Counted from the first letter of the stretch, positions 9,134 to 19,667 are shown. The stretch: DNA of 64,000 nt from Methanomethylovorans hollandica DSM 15978 (GCF_000328665.1 NC_019977.1:1116001-1180000), one strand, 5' to 3'. Program-made: numbers and translations. Notes: generated from the sequence alone by a model not told the origin.

Positions 9134-10261
9134 TTATATTAACTTCAAAAGCACTTCGTCAGATACCAGCATCCCGCCTACTGTATCTCCGTTCATGACC
9201 ATTGCCATGTGTTCCCCGCTCCTTTTCATCTCAGAGAGTGCTGTTGCCACTGAGTCACGCAGAGCAAAGACCTTCATGGGCTTTGCTATGTCTCTAAGAA
9301 AAGGATGTTGATCCTCACATTTTAACAGGTTCACCATTTCCACTTTGCCTACCAGCATACCATTCTCAAAGACGATACCAATCTCGGTGTCCCTGTCTTT
9401 CATGATCTCCACTGCATCACAGGCATCCACTCCCCCGTCCAGGATATACTTTGCATCCAGTGGGGTCATCAAATCTTTGACATTCAACGTATCCATGTGC
9501 TTGAACTTCCGTTCCGTATCCACGATATCTGCAACCAGGTCGTTCACAGGGTCAAAGATGAGATCTTCCGGAGCACCCACCTGCACAAGCTTGGCATTGT
9601 CCATGATGGCTATCCTGTCCCCAAGTCTGAATGCCTCTTCTATATCGTGGGTGATGAAAACTATAGTCCTGCCGATTTCCTTCTTGATCTCCAGGAACTC
9701 TTTCTGTAACTGTTTTCTCAAGATCGGGTCCAGAGCTCCGAAAGGTTCATCCATCAGAAGAAGTGGCGGATCCATGGCAAGAGCCCTGGCAAGACCCACA
9801 CGCTGCTGCTGGCCGCCGCTTAGCTGCCGTGGATATCTATTGATGAAACGGTCAGGAGGCAGGGAAACGAAATCCAGCAGATGACGCACTCTTCCACTTG
9901 TACTTTTATCGTCCCAGCCTTCAAGTTTTGGAACCAGACCCACATTCTCTCCGATCGTCATGTGAGGGAACAGGCCAATGTTCTGTATCACATAGCCCAT
10001 GTTCCTCCTGAGCTTTACCGGGTCTAACTGCATGACATTCTGTCCATTTATCCGGATGCTCCCGCTGTCCGGTTCTATCATCCTGTTGATCATGCGAAGT
10101 GTTGTTGTCTTTCCGGAACCGCTTGGTCCGATGAGGATCAGCAGTTCTCCTCCCTCTATGGTAAGGTCCAGGGATTCCACAGCATAACGGGAACCATATT
10201 TCTTGCTTATTTGCTGCAGTTCAATGGACTCGATTCTTTCAAACAATCTCTGGGTTGGCAT
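9134..10261 (-). CDS. Osmoprotectant ABC transporter ATPase with CBS domains
   Basis: A 375-residue ATPase of the OpuCA/ProV type. Walker A is GPSGSGKTT (about 45-53), the signature is LSGGQQQRVGLARAL, and Walker B is LLLMDEPFGALDP. The C-terminal third (about 255-375) carries two CBS repeats, which in OpuA-type transporters sense ionic strength or nucleotides and gate transport. It is the second gene of the operon, 55 bp after the binding protein gene, and energises the two permeases. Upstream in-frame starts are absent, so the ATG at 10259-10261 is taken. Confidence 0.93.
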   Translation of the reverse strand: MPTQRLFERIESIELQQISKKYGSRYAVESLDLTIEGGELLILIGPSGSGKTTTLRMINRMIEPDSGSIRINGQNVMQLDPVKLRRNMGYVIQNIGLFPHMTIGENVGLVPKLEGWDDKSTSGRVRHLLDFVSLPPDRFINRYPRQLSGGQQQRVGLARALAMDPPLLLMDEPFGALDPILRKQLQKEFLEIKKEIGRTIVFITHDIEEAFRLGDRIAIMDNAKLVQVGAPEDLIFDPVNDLVADIVDTERKFKHMDTLNVKDLMTPLDAKYILDGGVDACDAVEIMKDRDTEIGIVFENGMLVGKVEMVNLLKCEDQHPFLRDIAKPMKVFALRDSVATALSEMKRSGEHMAMVMNGDTVGGMLVSDEVLLKLI

Positions 10262-10316
10262 CTTTTGTTTCCGGGTATTGTTTTGTAAAAAAGTAATGGA
10301 TGGGACTTATAGAGTC

Positions 10317-11225
10317 TTATGCTTCAATAAGCCCTTCCTGAACAAGGAACTCCCTTGCGATATCCCGTGGCTCCATCTTCTCCACATCGAACTTGTAGTT
10401 AAGTTCTCTCATGGTATCCGTGTCTATCCTGCCATCAAGTTTCTTTAAAGCCTCCACAGCATCAGGATTACTATTCGCGAAGTTTTCTGTCATGATGTAT
10501 ATTGCATCATAAGGAGGCAATGCATTCATGTCATCCTCAAGCACCCTCAGGTTGAAGACCTCGTTCCTGGTATCCGTAGTATATGCGGATATGGCATCCA
10601 CGTCATCTATCTTGACAGCTTCATACATTACCGTTGCAACTGCCTGTTTGTAATCCTTGAACTCAATGCCGTATACAGCCTTTATGCGGGGCAGTCCATC
10701 CTCGCGAGTGGCGAACTCAGGATCTGTACCTACGGTCATCTGAGAGGCATAGTCTTGCAGATCGCTGATCTTCGTGACGTTATTTGCTTCTGCCCAATCC
10801 TCTTTCACTGCAATGGCGTATGCATCTTCGAATCCCGGGCTGCTGACTATAAGTATCTTGTCGGTCTCCTTCAATCCCTTTTCAGTTTCAGTGTATACTA
10901 CTTCAGGGTCCCACACTTGAAGTGCCGGTTCTTTGAGGATCTGGCTGTAGGCGGTTCCTGTGTATTCCACATAGGTATTTATTTCGTCCTTCTTCAATGC
11001 TTCATAGTTGACGAATGTTCCTCCCAGCCCTTCGATAACATCGGTCTTATATCCCGCATCTTCCAGCATAATTGCTGCCATATGGGCAAGTATGTACGAT
11101 TCCTGGAAGAGTTTGGATCCTATTACCACAGTAGGCTTTTCATCAGTTGTCTTTTCAGAGCAGCCACTTGCCAGCAAAGCAACAACTATCACTAATACCA
11201 TCATGACAGACTTTCTCATTTGCAT
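10317..11225 (-). CDS. Osmoprotectant-binding lipoprotein (OpuCC/OsmX type)
   Basis: A 302-residue extracellular substrate-binding protein. The signal peptide ends in a lipobox, LLASGC, with Cys22 as the lipidated residue. The mature part matches the OpuAC/OsmX family (VVIGSKLFQESYILAHMAAIML near the start, then GTFVNYEALKKDEINTYVEYTG), which captures glycine betaine, choline or similar quaternary amines. It is the first gene of the four-gene transport operon. The start could be Met1 or Met3. Methanosarcinaceae commonly import betaine for osmoprotection, and some also as a methyl donor. Confidence 0.92.
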   Translation of the reverse strand: MQMRKSVMMVLVIVVALLASGCSEKTTDEKPTVVIGSKLFQESYILAHMAAIMLEDAGYKTDVIEGLGGTFVNYEALKKDEINTYVEYTGTAYSQILKEPALQVWDPEVVYTETEKGLKETDKILIVSSPGFEDAYAIAVKEDWAEANNVTKISDLQDYASQMTVGTDPEFATREDGLPRIKAVYGIEFKDYKQAVATVMYEAVKIDDVDAISAYTTDTRNEVFNLRVLEDDMNALPPYDAIYIMTENFANSNPDAVEALKKLDGRIDTDTMRELNYKFDVEKMEPRDIAREFLVQEGLIEA

Positions 11226-11294
11226 ATCACATCCACTTTCTGTTTGTTGATAAAGTGCTCAAAAGGTTCCCGCTTTTCAACATGGGAATTGAAC

Positions 11295-11915
11295 TTATTC
11301 CTTGAGTTGCTGGACCTTCCTGAAGTATCTATCGATCTCTTCCCAGTTGACGATGTTCCAGAAAGCATCTATGAATTTACCTCTCTCGTTCTTGTAATCC
11401 AGATAGTAGGCATGCTCCCATACGTCTATAGCCATAATGATCGGGAAATCCGGAAACAGATTTACATTATGCTTTTCTATCTGCATGATCCCCAGTCTTT
11501 TGGTGTCATTGCAGAAGGTAAGTGCTGCCCAGCCTGAACCTTCCACGCTTGCTGCCGTCTGAGTGAACTCTTTTTTGAAACGCTCGAAGTTCCCGAAATC
11601 TTCCTTTATGACCTCGGCCAGTTCACCTACGGGCTCTTTTGTCGCATTGCCTGCCGGGGTCATCTCCCACCAGAAATAATCATGCAGCACATGCCCTCCC
11701 AGATTAAAGGCCACAGCTTTGGCAGTTGCTTTGTAGTCAAAGTCCGTACCTTCCCTGCGGGCCTTTTCCATCATCTGCAGCAGTGAGTTCACATTAGTGA
11801 CGTAAGCCTGATGATGCTTTTCATGGTGTATACGCAATTGCTCTTCTGAAATATACGGTTCAAGGTCGGCATAACCATATTTCAAAGCCGGTAACTTATA
11901 CAGTTCTTTAGCCAT
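11295..11915 (-). CDS. sod: Superoxide dismutase (Fe/Mn family)
   Basis: Dismutates superoxide to oxygen and peroxide. The 206-residue protein shows the metal-ligand motifs [10 protein letters not shown] near the N-terminus, [13 protein letters not shown] in the middle, and [13 protein letters not shown] towards the C-terminus. Start is placed at [11 protein letters not shown] because family members begin just before this point; the frame is open upstream for 65 codons, but that extension has no family similarity. The metal (Fe or Mn) cannot be settled from sequence. It is transcribed alone and gives an anaerobe protection from oxygen exposure. Confidence 0.93.
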   Translation of the reverse strand: MAKELYKLPALKYGYADLEPYISEEQLRIHHEKHHQAYVTNVNSLLQMMEKARREGTDFDYKATAKAVAFNLGGHVLHDYFWWEMTPAGNATKEPVGELAEVIKEDFGNFERFKKEFTQTAASVEGSGWAALTFCNDTKRLGIMQIEKHNVNLFPDFPIIMAIDVWEHAYYLDYKNERGKFIDAFWNIVNWEEIDRYFRKVQQLKE

Positions 11916-12315
11916 AGTAGATTCCCCATATTGATCGGCCAAGAGGGTCTGTTCTATAATATTGAGGGAGTATCTGGACGGATAACCCAGGTTACAGATC
12001 CTGTTAACCAATTCCCTGATTTCATACTCACAAAATATCTCAGACCACAATGCTGCTTTAATTCCCACAAAATTTCCTATGCAACAAGTAGTCCTATATA
12101 TTGCATTCAAAAAGCTTCTATATAAAGTTATGTAGTGATGGTTTTAGAATATATGAAGTTACAAGCAGGTTTAAAACAGGTTTCACATGCAGTTACTATT
12201 ATCCGTTTATAACAGGAAAAAACGGCAGTCTTTCACGAAGTTTGTCTGAAATTTATATTTTACTTGCAAATATAGGACAATTGTTTCCAAAGAGATATAT
12301 AAGAAAAAGCAAGAT
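11916..12315. other. Divergent promoter region
   Basis: A 400-bp gap between two divergent genes. Rightward, a TATA box (GATATATAAG, 12291-12300) sits about 25 nt before the ATG of the DUF5996 gene, implying a leaderless message. Leftward, TTTATATAG near 12117-12125 could serve superoxide dismutase with a leader of about 180 nt. The open minus frame in between is not considered coding. Confidence 0.5.
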
Positions 12316-13239
12316 ATGAGATTTATGGAAGACGGGAAAAAAGAAACTTGGCCTGAATTATCCTTTGAAGAAGGAAAAGAAACTTATCAGACCATCCACT
12401 TATGGACTCAGATTGTTGGAAAAATAAAACTGACGAAAATGCCTTGGATCAATCATTCATGGCATGTTACCCTAATGGTTACACCAGTTGGTCTTACTAC
12501 TGGCGATATTCCTTCAAACGGCAAACATTTTCAAATAGACTTTGACTTTCTCAATCACAAATTAGAAATAACAACCAGCCAAAATGAAGTAAGAACATTC
12601 AACTTGTTGTCTCTTTCCATTGGTGCTTTTTACAGAAATATTTTGTCTTCATTGGAGGAGCTTGGAATAGAAGTAAAAATCAATCCAGTACCAAGTGAAA
12701 TGGAAAATCCTACTCCTTTCGATAAAGATGAGAGGAACTTCTATGTACCCGCAATAGCCACTGCTCTGCATTATGCCCTGCTTAAATCTAATGAAGTTTT
12801 TACACAGTTCAGGGCAGGCTTTATCGGAAAATGTAGCCCTGTTCACTTCTTTTGGGGAAGCTTTGATTTGGCAGTTTCTCGTTTCTCCGGACGTAAAGCT
12901 CCACCACATCCCGGAGGTATCCCTAATTTTCCGGATTGGGTAGCCATAGATGCTTATTCTCATGAAGTGAGCAGCTGTGGTTTTTGGCCTGGAAACGAAG
13001 CAGTGCCTTTTGCAGCTTTTTATAGCTACATTTATCCTGAACCCCAAGGTTTTAAATCTGCTGCTATAAAGCCTGAAAACGCTTACTATCATAAGGATTT
13101 ACGCGAATTCATCCTTCCTTATAAAGAGGTACAGCAAGCTAGTGATCCATCTCAGATGTTATTGGATTTTCTTAATACCACTTACAGAGCAGCGGCAGAT
13201 GCAGCTTATTGGGACAGAGAAAATTTAGAAAGACAGTAA
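12316..13239 (+). CDS. DUF5996 family protein
   Basis: A 307-residue protein with the DUF5996 signature: TYQTIHLWTQIVGKIKL (about 24-40), NHSWHVTLMVTPVGLTT (about 46-62), HFQIDFDFLNHKL, and a C-terminal PHPGGIPNFPDW / SHEVSSCGFWPGN block. Function is not known; conserved His, Trp and Asp residues suggest an enzyme or ligand-binding fold. The family is mainly bacterial, and this copy is more AT-rich than the neighbouring genes, so acquisition by transfer is likely. A leaderless start at 12316 is supported by the well-placed TATA box. Confidence 0.85.
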   Translation: MRFMEDGKKETWPELSFEEGKETYQTIHLWTQIVGKIKLTKMPWINHSWHVTLMVTPVGLTTGDIPSNGKHFQIDFDFLNHKLEITTSQNEVRTFNLLSLSIGAFYRNILSSLEELGIEVKINPVPSEMENPTPFDKDERNFYVPAIATALHYALLKSNEVFTQFRAGFIGKCSPVHFFWGSFDLAVSRFSGRKAPPHPGGIPNFPDWVAIDAYSHEVSSCGFWPGNEAVPFAAFYSYIYPEPQGFKSAAIKPENAYYHKDLREFILPYKEVQQASDPSQMLLDFLNTTYRAAADAAYWDRENLERQ

Positions 13240-13409
13240 AGGAAAAAGTTACACAATACAATTTCCATCGAGAAATCAATCTACAGAGCCCTAAACAGAA
13301 AACGCATCGGTGGCTTGTGTTGTGTTCTCCTTAAATCAGATTTATATTATTTTACATTAGAACATGTTTATAGAGTCTAAACTCCCGGAATGTACAAGCC
13401 CTCTGCCCA

Positions 13410-15875
13410 CTATGCCTCTGCGCCTTCCTGTATCCTCTTCTCCTGCTCTTTCATATCCCTTATCTCTTTCAGACGGCGTATGATGACCTCAAGCAGGAAT
13501 AATATAAGAGCTGCCAGAATGAAGTATATCTTCTGGCTGACATTTTCCTTGATAAGCTTTTGTGAGTTTTCCCTTGCATCCCTTAGAAGCAAGGCCTGAG
13601 CTTCACTCTTGGTGTATGTTTCTCCACCATTGGCCTTGATCATCATTTCAAGGTCCGGGTTGATCCCTACATCCCTGTATTCCAGAGCATAGTTCACTGC
13701 TATCGGATATCCTGAGATGTAATGCACTCCCACCTGACCAACATCTACTGTTGCTTCATATGTGTCCTTGCCTGTAAGCGAAAGGTCTATGCTTCTCGTA
13801 TCATCAAGTGTGATGGCGGGTATGCCTTCGTCATACATAGTGAGCTTAAGTTGTGCGGGAGTACCGAACCACGTGTCCTCTGCCTCCAGCACGGCTCCTT
13901 CCTCTACCTGCGGATTGCCGACAAGCCAGTTCATGGTAGATGAAGTGAGCTTTGAGTTATTGCCGGAGTACATCTGTGTGCTCCACATATTATCATAACC
14001 TTTACCATTATCAGTGCTCAGGGAAGCCACGCGTCCCAGGCCGTATCTCCACACAGTGAGCACAGGTTTACCTGTAGAAGTAAGGATCAGCCTGTCTGCT
14101 CCGGGTTTTGGTGTCACGTCATTGTAACCTGTGATGTTGCCCGAAAGGTTCACATTCCTGGTGATGAAATGGGTAGGGTTGTATTTTATGAGAGTAAGTG
14201 CGCTATAATCTATAGATTCGTTAGTATCTGGCTGTTCCATCTCATCGAAGACCAGATTGACCCTGTCTTCTTTTTCCACAGGGAAATACAGCCCGCCAAC
14301 TTCATCCATCAAAATCTTTGCAAAGGCATTACCGGATTTATCGTATTGTGAAGGTGCACTGGACTTAACATGTACATAATATAACTTGACTCCCGCATCA
14401 GTGAGCTCACTGGCAACTTTGAGACTTTCCTCATATTTTTGTTCTATCCCACCATCTGAGATGACAATTACATCAAGTTCACCTTCTCCTTCTGCAAGCC
14501 ATTCCTGTGCAATAACAAGACCCTGGTCCAGTGATGTGGTACTGGTTATCGCGGGGGCGATCGAAGATATCTGTTCTTCCAGGCGATTGATGTTGGAAGG
14601 CACGCCCATGTATACAAGGCCACCGGAAACGTCAAGTCCTTCTGTTCCAAAGGCAATCACTCCTACATTTGCACCTCTCAGATTCTCATTATTTTTAGTG
14701 AGAACATGTATAGCATTACCCAGAATATCTCCGTGAGTACCATGGGCAGATGTACTCATGGAAACATCAAGGACCAATACCACATTCCTGCCACCCTTCC
14801 ATTCGGTGGCCTTGGAATATACAGGCAATAATCCTTCAAGAGATGAATTAAGATAATTCCCATAGTCATAGGAACTGTCTCCTCCTACCACGTACAGGCC
14901 ATTGCCAGAACTTACATAATCTTGGAGGTTCTGTATCTCTGCTTCCGACAGAGATCCTATTCCCCTGTTATCCAGCACAACAGCCTTTTTATTATCCAGG
15001 TCTGTTAGCTGCGTGCTGATTGAGGTCTCATATAGGTTAAGCAGTACATCGGCCATGGGTGAACCTGTATCATCAGTCACTACCTGGATCTTCGGTTTTG
15101 GGACGACATATACGGTCTTATAGAAGACATTATTGATAGGCTGTCTGTCATCGGAAGCAGTAATACTGGCCGTTATCGTGTGGGCGCCCAGAGAAGTGAA
15201 TGTATACGTTACAGGTATGGTCCTGGAATCGTCTTCCTGGTCATATGTTCTGCTGCGTACCAGCTGATCATCCACATACATCTCTATCTGGTAGGCGATG
15301 GGTGTATCTCCGGCCTGCTGAACTATAATGTCGAACTGGTATTCATTATTCAGGACCACTGTCTTCTCACCACTTATATACAGGCTGACATCATTTACCT
15401 GCAGTTCAGGGATGACAGAGTAAACCGTGGTGCCTGTCTCCTTTGCGAATTCCAGAGCTTTTCCTAGATCCTGGCCCTTGTTACTGTTGCCGTCAGAAAC
15501 TAGAACTATCTGATTGTCCCCGCGGGCGTATTGTACAATGGCATCGCCCAAAGCTGTGCTCTCACCAGTGAGCTTTACAACGTTGGTAGGTGTATTCGCT
15601 GCCAGGGATCCATATAACTCCGTAGCTGTCTGCTTTTCGAAAAGCTCCATACTGGCAGTCTCATCGGATATCAGCACAAGATCGGGGTTCTCACTGCTTG
15701 ATATCTTGCTCACCACATTATAAGGAGATGCAAGGGCAATGACCAGCAATGCAAGCACGACCATCCGGGATATGATCAGACCTTTTTTAGCGCCTTTGCG
15801 AATAAGGTAGATGCCCGCTGCTATTACCGGCACCATAAGCCATAACATCTCTGGCTGCTGCAGGTTCAGCATCAC
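13410..15875 (-). CDS. Membrane VWA-domain protein, large
   Basis: An 821-residue protein with two N-terminal membrane helices (about 10-24 and 33-50), an extracellular part, and a C-terminal helix (about 783-800). A central von Willebrand A domain has an intact MIDAS (D370-V-S372-M-S374). An earlier VWA-like stretch around 66-160 lacks the canonical MIDAS. A segment near 300-350 (VLDNRGIGSLSEAEIQNL, then GGDSSYDYGNY) resembles the glutamine-amidotransferase-like domain seen in similar proteins. It is the last gene of the operon and overlaps the previous one by 4 bp. Likely a surface assembly acting with the MoxR chaperone; the substrate is unknown. Confidence 0.85.
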   Translation of the reverse strand: MMLNLQQPEMLWLMVPVIAAGIYLIRKGAKKGLIISRMVVLALLVIALASPYNVVSKISSSENPDLVLISDETASMELFEKQTATELYGSLAANTPTNVVKLTGESTALGDAIVQYARGDNQIVLVSDGNSNKGQDLGKALEFAKETGTTVYSVIPELQVNDVSLYISGEKTVVLNNEYQFDIIVQQAGDTPIAYQIEMYVDDQLVRSRTYDQEDDSRTIPVTYTFTSLGAHTITASITASDDRQPINNVFYKTVYVVPKPKIQVVTDDTGSPMADVLLNLYETSISTQLTDLDNKKAVVLDNRGIGSLSEAEIQNLQDYVSSGNGLYVVGGDSSYDYGNYLNSSLEGLLPVYSKATEWKGGRNVVLVLDVSMSTSAHGTHGDILGNAIHVLTKNNENLRGANVGVIAFGTEGLDVSGGLVYMGVPSNINRLEEQISSIAPAITSTTSLDQGLVIAQEWLAEGEGELDVIVISDGGIEQKYEESLKVASELTDAGVKLYYVHVKSSAPSQYDKSGNAFAKILMDEVGGLYFPVEKEDRVNLVFDEMEQPDTNESIDYSALTLIKYNPTHFITRNVNLSGNITGYNDVTPKPGADRLILTSTGKPVLTVWRYGLGRVASLSTDNGKGYDNMWSTQMYSGNNSKLTSSTMNWLVGNPQVEEGAVLEAEDTWFGTPAQLKLTMYDEGIPAITLDDTRSIDLSLTGKDTYEATVDVGQVGVHYISGYPIAVNYALEYRDVGINPDLEMMIKANGGETYTKSEAQALLLRDARENSQKLIKENVSQKIYFILAALILFLLEVIIRRLKEIRDMKEQEKRIQEGAEA

Positions 15876-17749
15876 AGCTCACCTCGCTTTTTGATTATGT
15901 ACAACTCCAGGATTACCAGCAGGAGTACCAATGCTATCATAATAGTGTCCAGATACTTCTTAGATTCGTATGTTGTCGCCCTCACAACAGACGGCTCATC
16001 TTTTAAGGATGTTCTCTCAATGACATCCGAAGCATCTATCGTGGTGTCGGATTCTTTGTCATTGTACAGATTAACGGCAATGGTCCTGCCTGCAACCTCA
16101 TATAGACCGGCGCTGCTGTAAAGCACCCTTTTTGTAAGCTCTGTCCCACCCGGAGTAGTTATTTGCTGTTCTTTTGCCAGAGTAGATACAGCTCCTGTCT
16201 TCAGATTGTACTCTGAAATATCCCCTGAACCGCCGAGCCACCCTGCGAGTTTGAACCAGAAGACAGGGAAATCGGGCAGATTGTGGAAGTTGTTCCAAGC
16301 TCCTTCTCCAAGCTGATCGCTGAACCCTAAGTAGACAACTGTGCCTTCACCCACAGTTCCGAAAGCCAGCATCGGAGTATCTTTATCAGATGTGATAAGA
16401 GTGGTAGTGCCTAATCTGGGAGTTGCATTCAGGTACTTATACACAGCTATTTCATCCAGGGCCAGATCATCAGTAAGTCTCGTGGATTGGTTCACCTTCA
16501 TCTGCAGACCTTTTTGTGTTTCTGTTATGCTGGATGTCCTTACAGGTAGCAGTTTCTGTAGTTCCAGATCTGCACCCTGTGCAGCAAGACTGTCGCTTGC
16601 TATGAATATGACCTTACCCCCACCGTTAATGTACGATGAGAGCACCGAGATCTCCCCGGATGAGAGGGACTGGTTAGCTTTGGCAACTACGACCACGCTG
16701 AACCGTGCAAGGTCCTGAGGTACGCCGTTAGCTGAGGTCGTATCGATGCCGGGCATAAGGGACACTGAGGTCATAGATGGCAACAGTGGCTGTTCAGATA
16801 CGAACAGGACACGCTTGTTAGAAACCCTGGGTATTGAGACGTAGGCAGTATTATCAGCAGGCAGACTGTCATCTCTATTGATCTTTATTGTAGTGACTCC
16901 TGTGCTAAGATTTTGTAATATGAACTGCTGTGTAGCCATTGCCTTAACCGGCAGGTCGATGTTCTTGGTAACACTTTCGCCATCAGTAGTAGTGATCTCT
17001 AAAGGCACGTTCTGATCATTGCTGCCATAGTTTTTTATAACACAATTATAGGTATAGCCACTCTGCGTGGTTTCAAGCCTGCCCTGGATAATTCCTATAT
17101 TATCTGCTGCACTATTACCTATTCTTATGAACTCCACCTTAAGACCGTATGATTCTGCAAGGTTCTTTGCAGAAACAGGGTCTTCTCCTTCCCAGTTGGT
17201 GAAATCAGAGATCACTATTAGCCTTCCGCCGTCCTGGGACAGTATTCTCATGCCTGTTCCCATGGCAGCAGAGATATCTGCCACCGTTGCACCTGGCCTG
17301 AGAGAGGAAAGAGCTGCCTGAGTGGTGGTTGCATCCTGTTCTTCAAGTAATGTTACAGGAATATTATGAGCAAGCACTATGCTGTTCTCCTTGCTTACGT
17401 ATTCCTCTGCCTTACTGATGGCTTCCTGGAACCGGTTCCCTGTCTGCATACTGGCGGACACGTCCATAACCAGTACTGTATGCTCATCGCTCAGAGGTTC
17501 ATTGGTAGTAATGTAAGGCGCAGCAGCTGCCAGGGCTAACAGAATGAGTACCAGTAGCTGTATAAGGAACAAAGGGTCTTTGATAAGTTTTGTGATGGAA
17601 GTGAAGAAGCGCTTCTTTTCTTCCACCTGCATGAGGAACATCACTGATGGTATCCTCACTAATAGAGGCTTTGGCCTCAGAAGGTAGAGAATGATAAGAG
17701 GTATGACGCTTACCAGTGCCAGCAGAGCCAGGGGTGTCTCAAAGGCCAT
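15872..17749 (-). CDS. BatA-like VWA membrane protein
   Basis: A 625-residue protein. It begins with the aerotolerance-regulator (BatA) N-terminal domain: a helix at 5-25, the RPKPLLVRIPSVMFL linker, and a second helix at 60-78. A VWA domain with intact MIDAS (D96-V-S98-A-S100) follows; long beta-rich segments lead to a final membrane helix (about 604-618) and a basic tail. It is the fourth gene of the operon, overlapping DUF58 by 11 bp and the next VWA gene by 4 bp. VWA proteins of this sort are clients of MoxR ATPases. Confidence 0.88.
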   Translation of the reverse strand: MAFETPLALLALVSVIPLIILYLLRPKPLLVRIPSVMFLMQVEEKKRFFTSITKLIKDPLFLIQLLVLILLALAAAAPYITTNEPLSDEHTVLVMDVSASMQTGNRFQEAISKAEEYVSKENSIVLAHNIPVTLLEEQDATTTQAALSSLRPGATVADISAAMGTGMRILSQDGGRLIVISDFTNWEGEDPVSAKNLAESYGLKVEFIRIGNSAADNIGIIQGRLETTQSGYTYNCVIKNYGSNDQNVPLEITTTDGESVTKNIDLPVKAMATQQFILQNLSTGVTTIKINRDDSLPADNTAYVSIPRVSNKRVLFVSEQPLLPSMTSVSLMPGIDTTSANGVPQDLARFSVVVVAKANQSLSSGEISVLSSYINGGGKVIFIASDSLAAQGADLELQKLLPVRTSSITETQKGLQMKVNQSTRLTDDLALDEIAVYKYLNATPRLGTTTLITSDKDTPMLAFGTVGEGTVVYLGFSDQLGEGAWNNFHNLPDFPVFWFKLAGWLGGSGDISEYNLKTGAVSTLAKEQQITTPGGTELTKRVLYSSAGLYEVAGRTIAVNLYNDKESDTTIDASDVIERTSLKDEPSVVRATTYESKKYLDTIMIALVLLLVILELYIIKKRGEL

Positions 17750-18629
17750 GTCCGTGTCTCCTGTCTATGGTATAAAGGAAAGCTTCAAAGATGGGCACAT
17801 CCGTAGTGAAGACATAGTACTCTGCTCCCACGTGGTAGCATGTGTCCTTGATGCTGTTCATATGCTCCATCAATTTGCGCTGATAGTTTTCCTTGAAGCT
17901 GTCGCCTACGTAGGTTTTAAGATCCTTCTCTGTTTCCAGGTCCATGAATTTTGTATGACCGTGTACCTGAAGCTGAGCTTCTGTTCTGTCCAGCACCTGT
18001 ATAAGGATGAGATCATGGTCAGCAAAACGATATATTGCCGATCTGATGGCATCCAGATCATCCATGAAATCAGATATGATGATCACAAGAGAGCGTGAAT
18101 GGATCACACGGCTGTAACTGATGATACATTCATGTATGTCTGTCTTACCCTGCAGTTTTGTGGTCTCAAGTCTTTCAAGTGTCTGGAACAGGTGTTTCTT
18201 TCCTCTGCGTGCCTGGGATATATCCACATCTTCAGAAAAGGTGGAAATAGCGAACTTGTCATTATCCTTTGTCACCATGTATGCAAAACCCATGGCAAGC
18301 ATCAGGCCATATTCGAATTTGGTGATACCTTTATCAGGATAGTCCATGCTCTTGCTGGCATCCAGTAGTATATGTGCAGTGAGAGATTTGTCTTCCTCGA
18401 ACTGTCTAACATACAGTTTTTCCGATCTGGCATAGACTTTCCAGTCAATGGACCTGGGATCGTCTCCGGGATAGTATTCCCTGAACCCAATGGTATCTAT
18501 ACCCCTACCACTGTTAACAGAGCGCCGGCTACCGGCATATACGCTGGACACTCTTTTGTTCACCATGAAAGAGAAACGGTCAAGCTGCCGGAAAAAATCC
18601 GCATCAATAGTGTGTTTGCCGGGGTTCAT
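17739..18629 (-). CDS. DUF58 domain protein
   Basis: A 296-residue cytoplasmic protein with the DUF58 signature GFREYYPGDDPRSIDW (48-63) followed by a VWA-like half with D90-A-S-K-S. DUF58 proteins are always close to MoxR ATPases and are thought to adapt them to VWA partners. Here it lies 14 bp after moxR and overlaps the BatA-like gene by 11 bp, so translational coupling is likely. Confidence 0.92.
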   Translation of the reverse strand: MNPGKHTIDADFFRQLDRFSFMVNKRVSSVYAGSRRSVNSGRGIDTIGFREYYPGDDPRSIDWKVYARSEKLYVRQFEEDKSLTAHILLDASKSMDYPDKGITKFEYGLMLAMGFAYMVTKDNDKFAISTFSEDVDISQARRGKKHLFQTLERLETTKLQGKTDIHECIISYSRVIHSRSLVIIISDFMDDLDAIRSAIYRFADHDLILIQVLDRTEAQLQVHGHTKFMDLETEKDLKTYVGDSFKENYQRKLMEHMNSIKDTCYHVGAEYYVFTTDVPIFEAFLYTIDRRHGHGL

Positions 18630-18643
18630 GTCCTGCCTGATTT

Positions 18644-19618
18644 TTATTTGACCTGTGCAAGTATTCCCTTTATCATCTGGTCTGCAGTGATACCACGCCT
18701 CTCAGATTCGAAAGAGAGACCAAGCCTGTGGCGAAGTATCGGATAAGCCATTGCGTCTATATCCTCTTCGCTCACATAATTCCTGCCTTTGATCAGAGCA
18801 CGTGCCTTTGCGGTCAGGATAAGACCGATAGACGCTCTGGGAGATGCACCGTATTCTATTTGCTCGCTGTTCTGCCTTGTAGCCAGGACTATCTTCACTG
18901 CTCTGAATTTTAACTGGTCGGAGATAGGCACTTCGGTGGTCAGCTTCTGCAGGTCAAGCAATGTGCTCTTGTTCATAATCTTTCTGACCTGCGGGATGTC
19001 CATTTTAGTATATCTGTCCACTATGGTGAGCTCCTGCTCGAATGTGGGGTAGTCCAGCAAGATCTTCAGCAGGAACCTGTCCAGTTGTGCTTCAGGCAAC
19101 GGGAATGTGCCCTCCATCTCAATAGGGTTCTGGGTGGCCAGAATAAAGAACGGCTTATCAAGCAGATAAGTATCATTGGCTACAGTGATCTGTTTTTCCT
19201 GCATGGCCTCAAGCATTGCGGATTGTGTCTTGGGAGAAGCACGGTTGATCTCATCTGCCAGCACTATGTTGGCAAAGATAGGCCCTGCCTGGAACTTGAA
19301 CGACTTGACACCGCCGTGTTCCTCGATAATGTTCGTTCCCGTGATGTCCGCAGGCATCAGGTCCGGTGTACACTGGATCCTGCTAAAGCGCAGGTCCATG
19401 ACCTTTGCTATGGTAGAAATGGTCAACGTCTTCCCAAGACCGGGGTTGCTCTCCACCAGAGCATGCCCATTGCAGAGCATAGCTATTATCATCTGTTCCA
19501 CATATTCTTGCTGTCCTACGATGACTTTCCCGATCTCAGCGAACAATGCGTTGAACATCTCGCTCGCAAGCCGGTATGTCTGGGACAGATTTCCTGTGCT
19601 CATTTCACTGGAGTTCAT
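18644..19618 (-). CDS. moxR: MoxR family AAA+ ATPase
   Basis: A 324-residue AAA+ chaperone. Walker A is SNPGLGKT (57-64), Walker B with sensor is LADEINRASPKTQSAML, sensor 1 is ATQNP, and the MoxR-specific EGTFPLPEAQLDRF follows. The C-terminal lid carries SPRASIGLI. MoxR proteins remodel or insert metal or partner subunits into VWA proteins, matching its place at the head of the DUF58-VWA-VWA cluster. The start could also be the internal Met6. Confidence 0.94.
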   Translation of the reverse strand: MNSSEMSTGNLSQTYRLASEMFNALFAEIGKVIVGQQEYVEQMIIAMLCNGHALVESNPGLGKTLTISTIAKVMDLRFSRIQCTPDLMPADITGTNIIEEHGGVKSFKFQAGPIFANIVLADEINRASPKTQSAMLEAMQEKQITVANDTYLLDKPFFILATQNPIEMEGTFPLPEAQLDRFLLKILLDYPTFEQELTIVDRYTKMDIPQVRKIMNKSTLLDLQKLTTEVPISDQLKFRAVKIVLATRQNSEQIEYGASPRASIGLILTAKARALIKGRNYVSEEDIDAMAYPILRHRLGLSFESERRGITADQMIKGILAQVK

Positions 19619-19667
19619 CTCTGGTCTCCTTTACATTCATGGATCAATAGTAAGGTTCTGTATGTCA

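Noticed and set aside
11916-12110. N-terminal extension of superoxide dismutase
   Set aside because: The frame is open, but the residues have no similarity to the family and the conserved protein begins at the ATG at 11913-11915.
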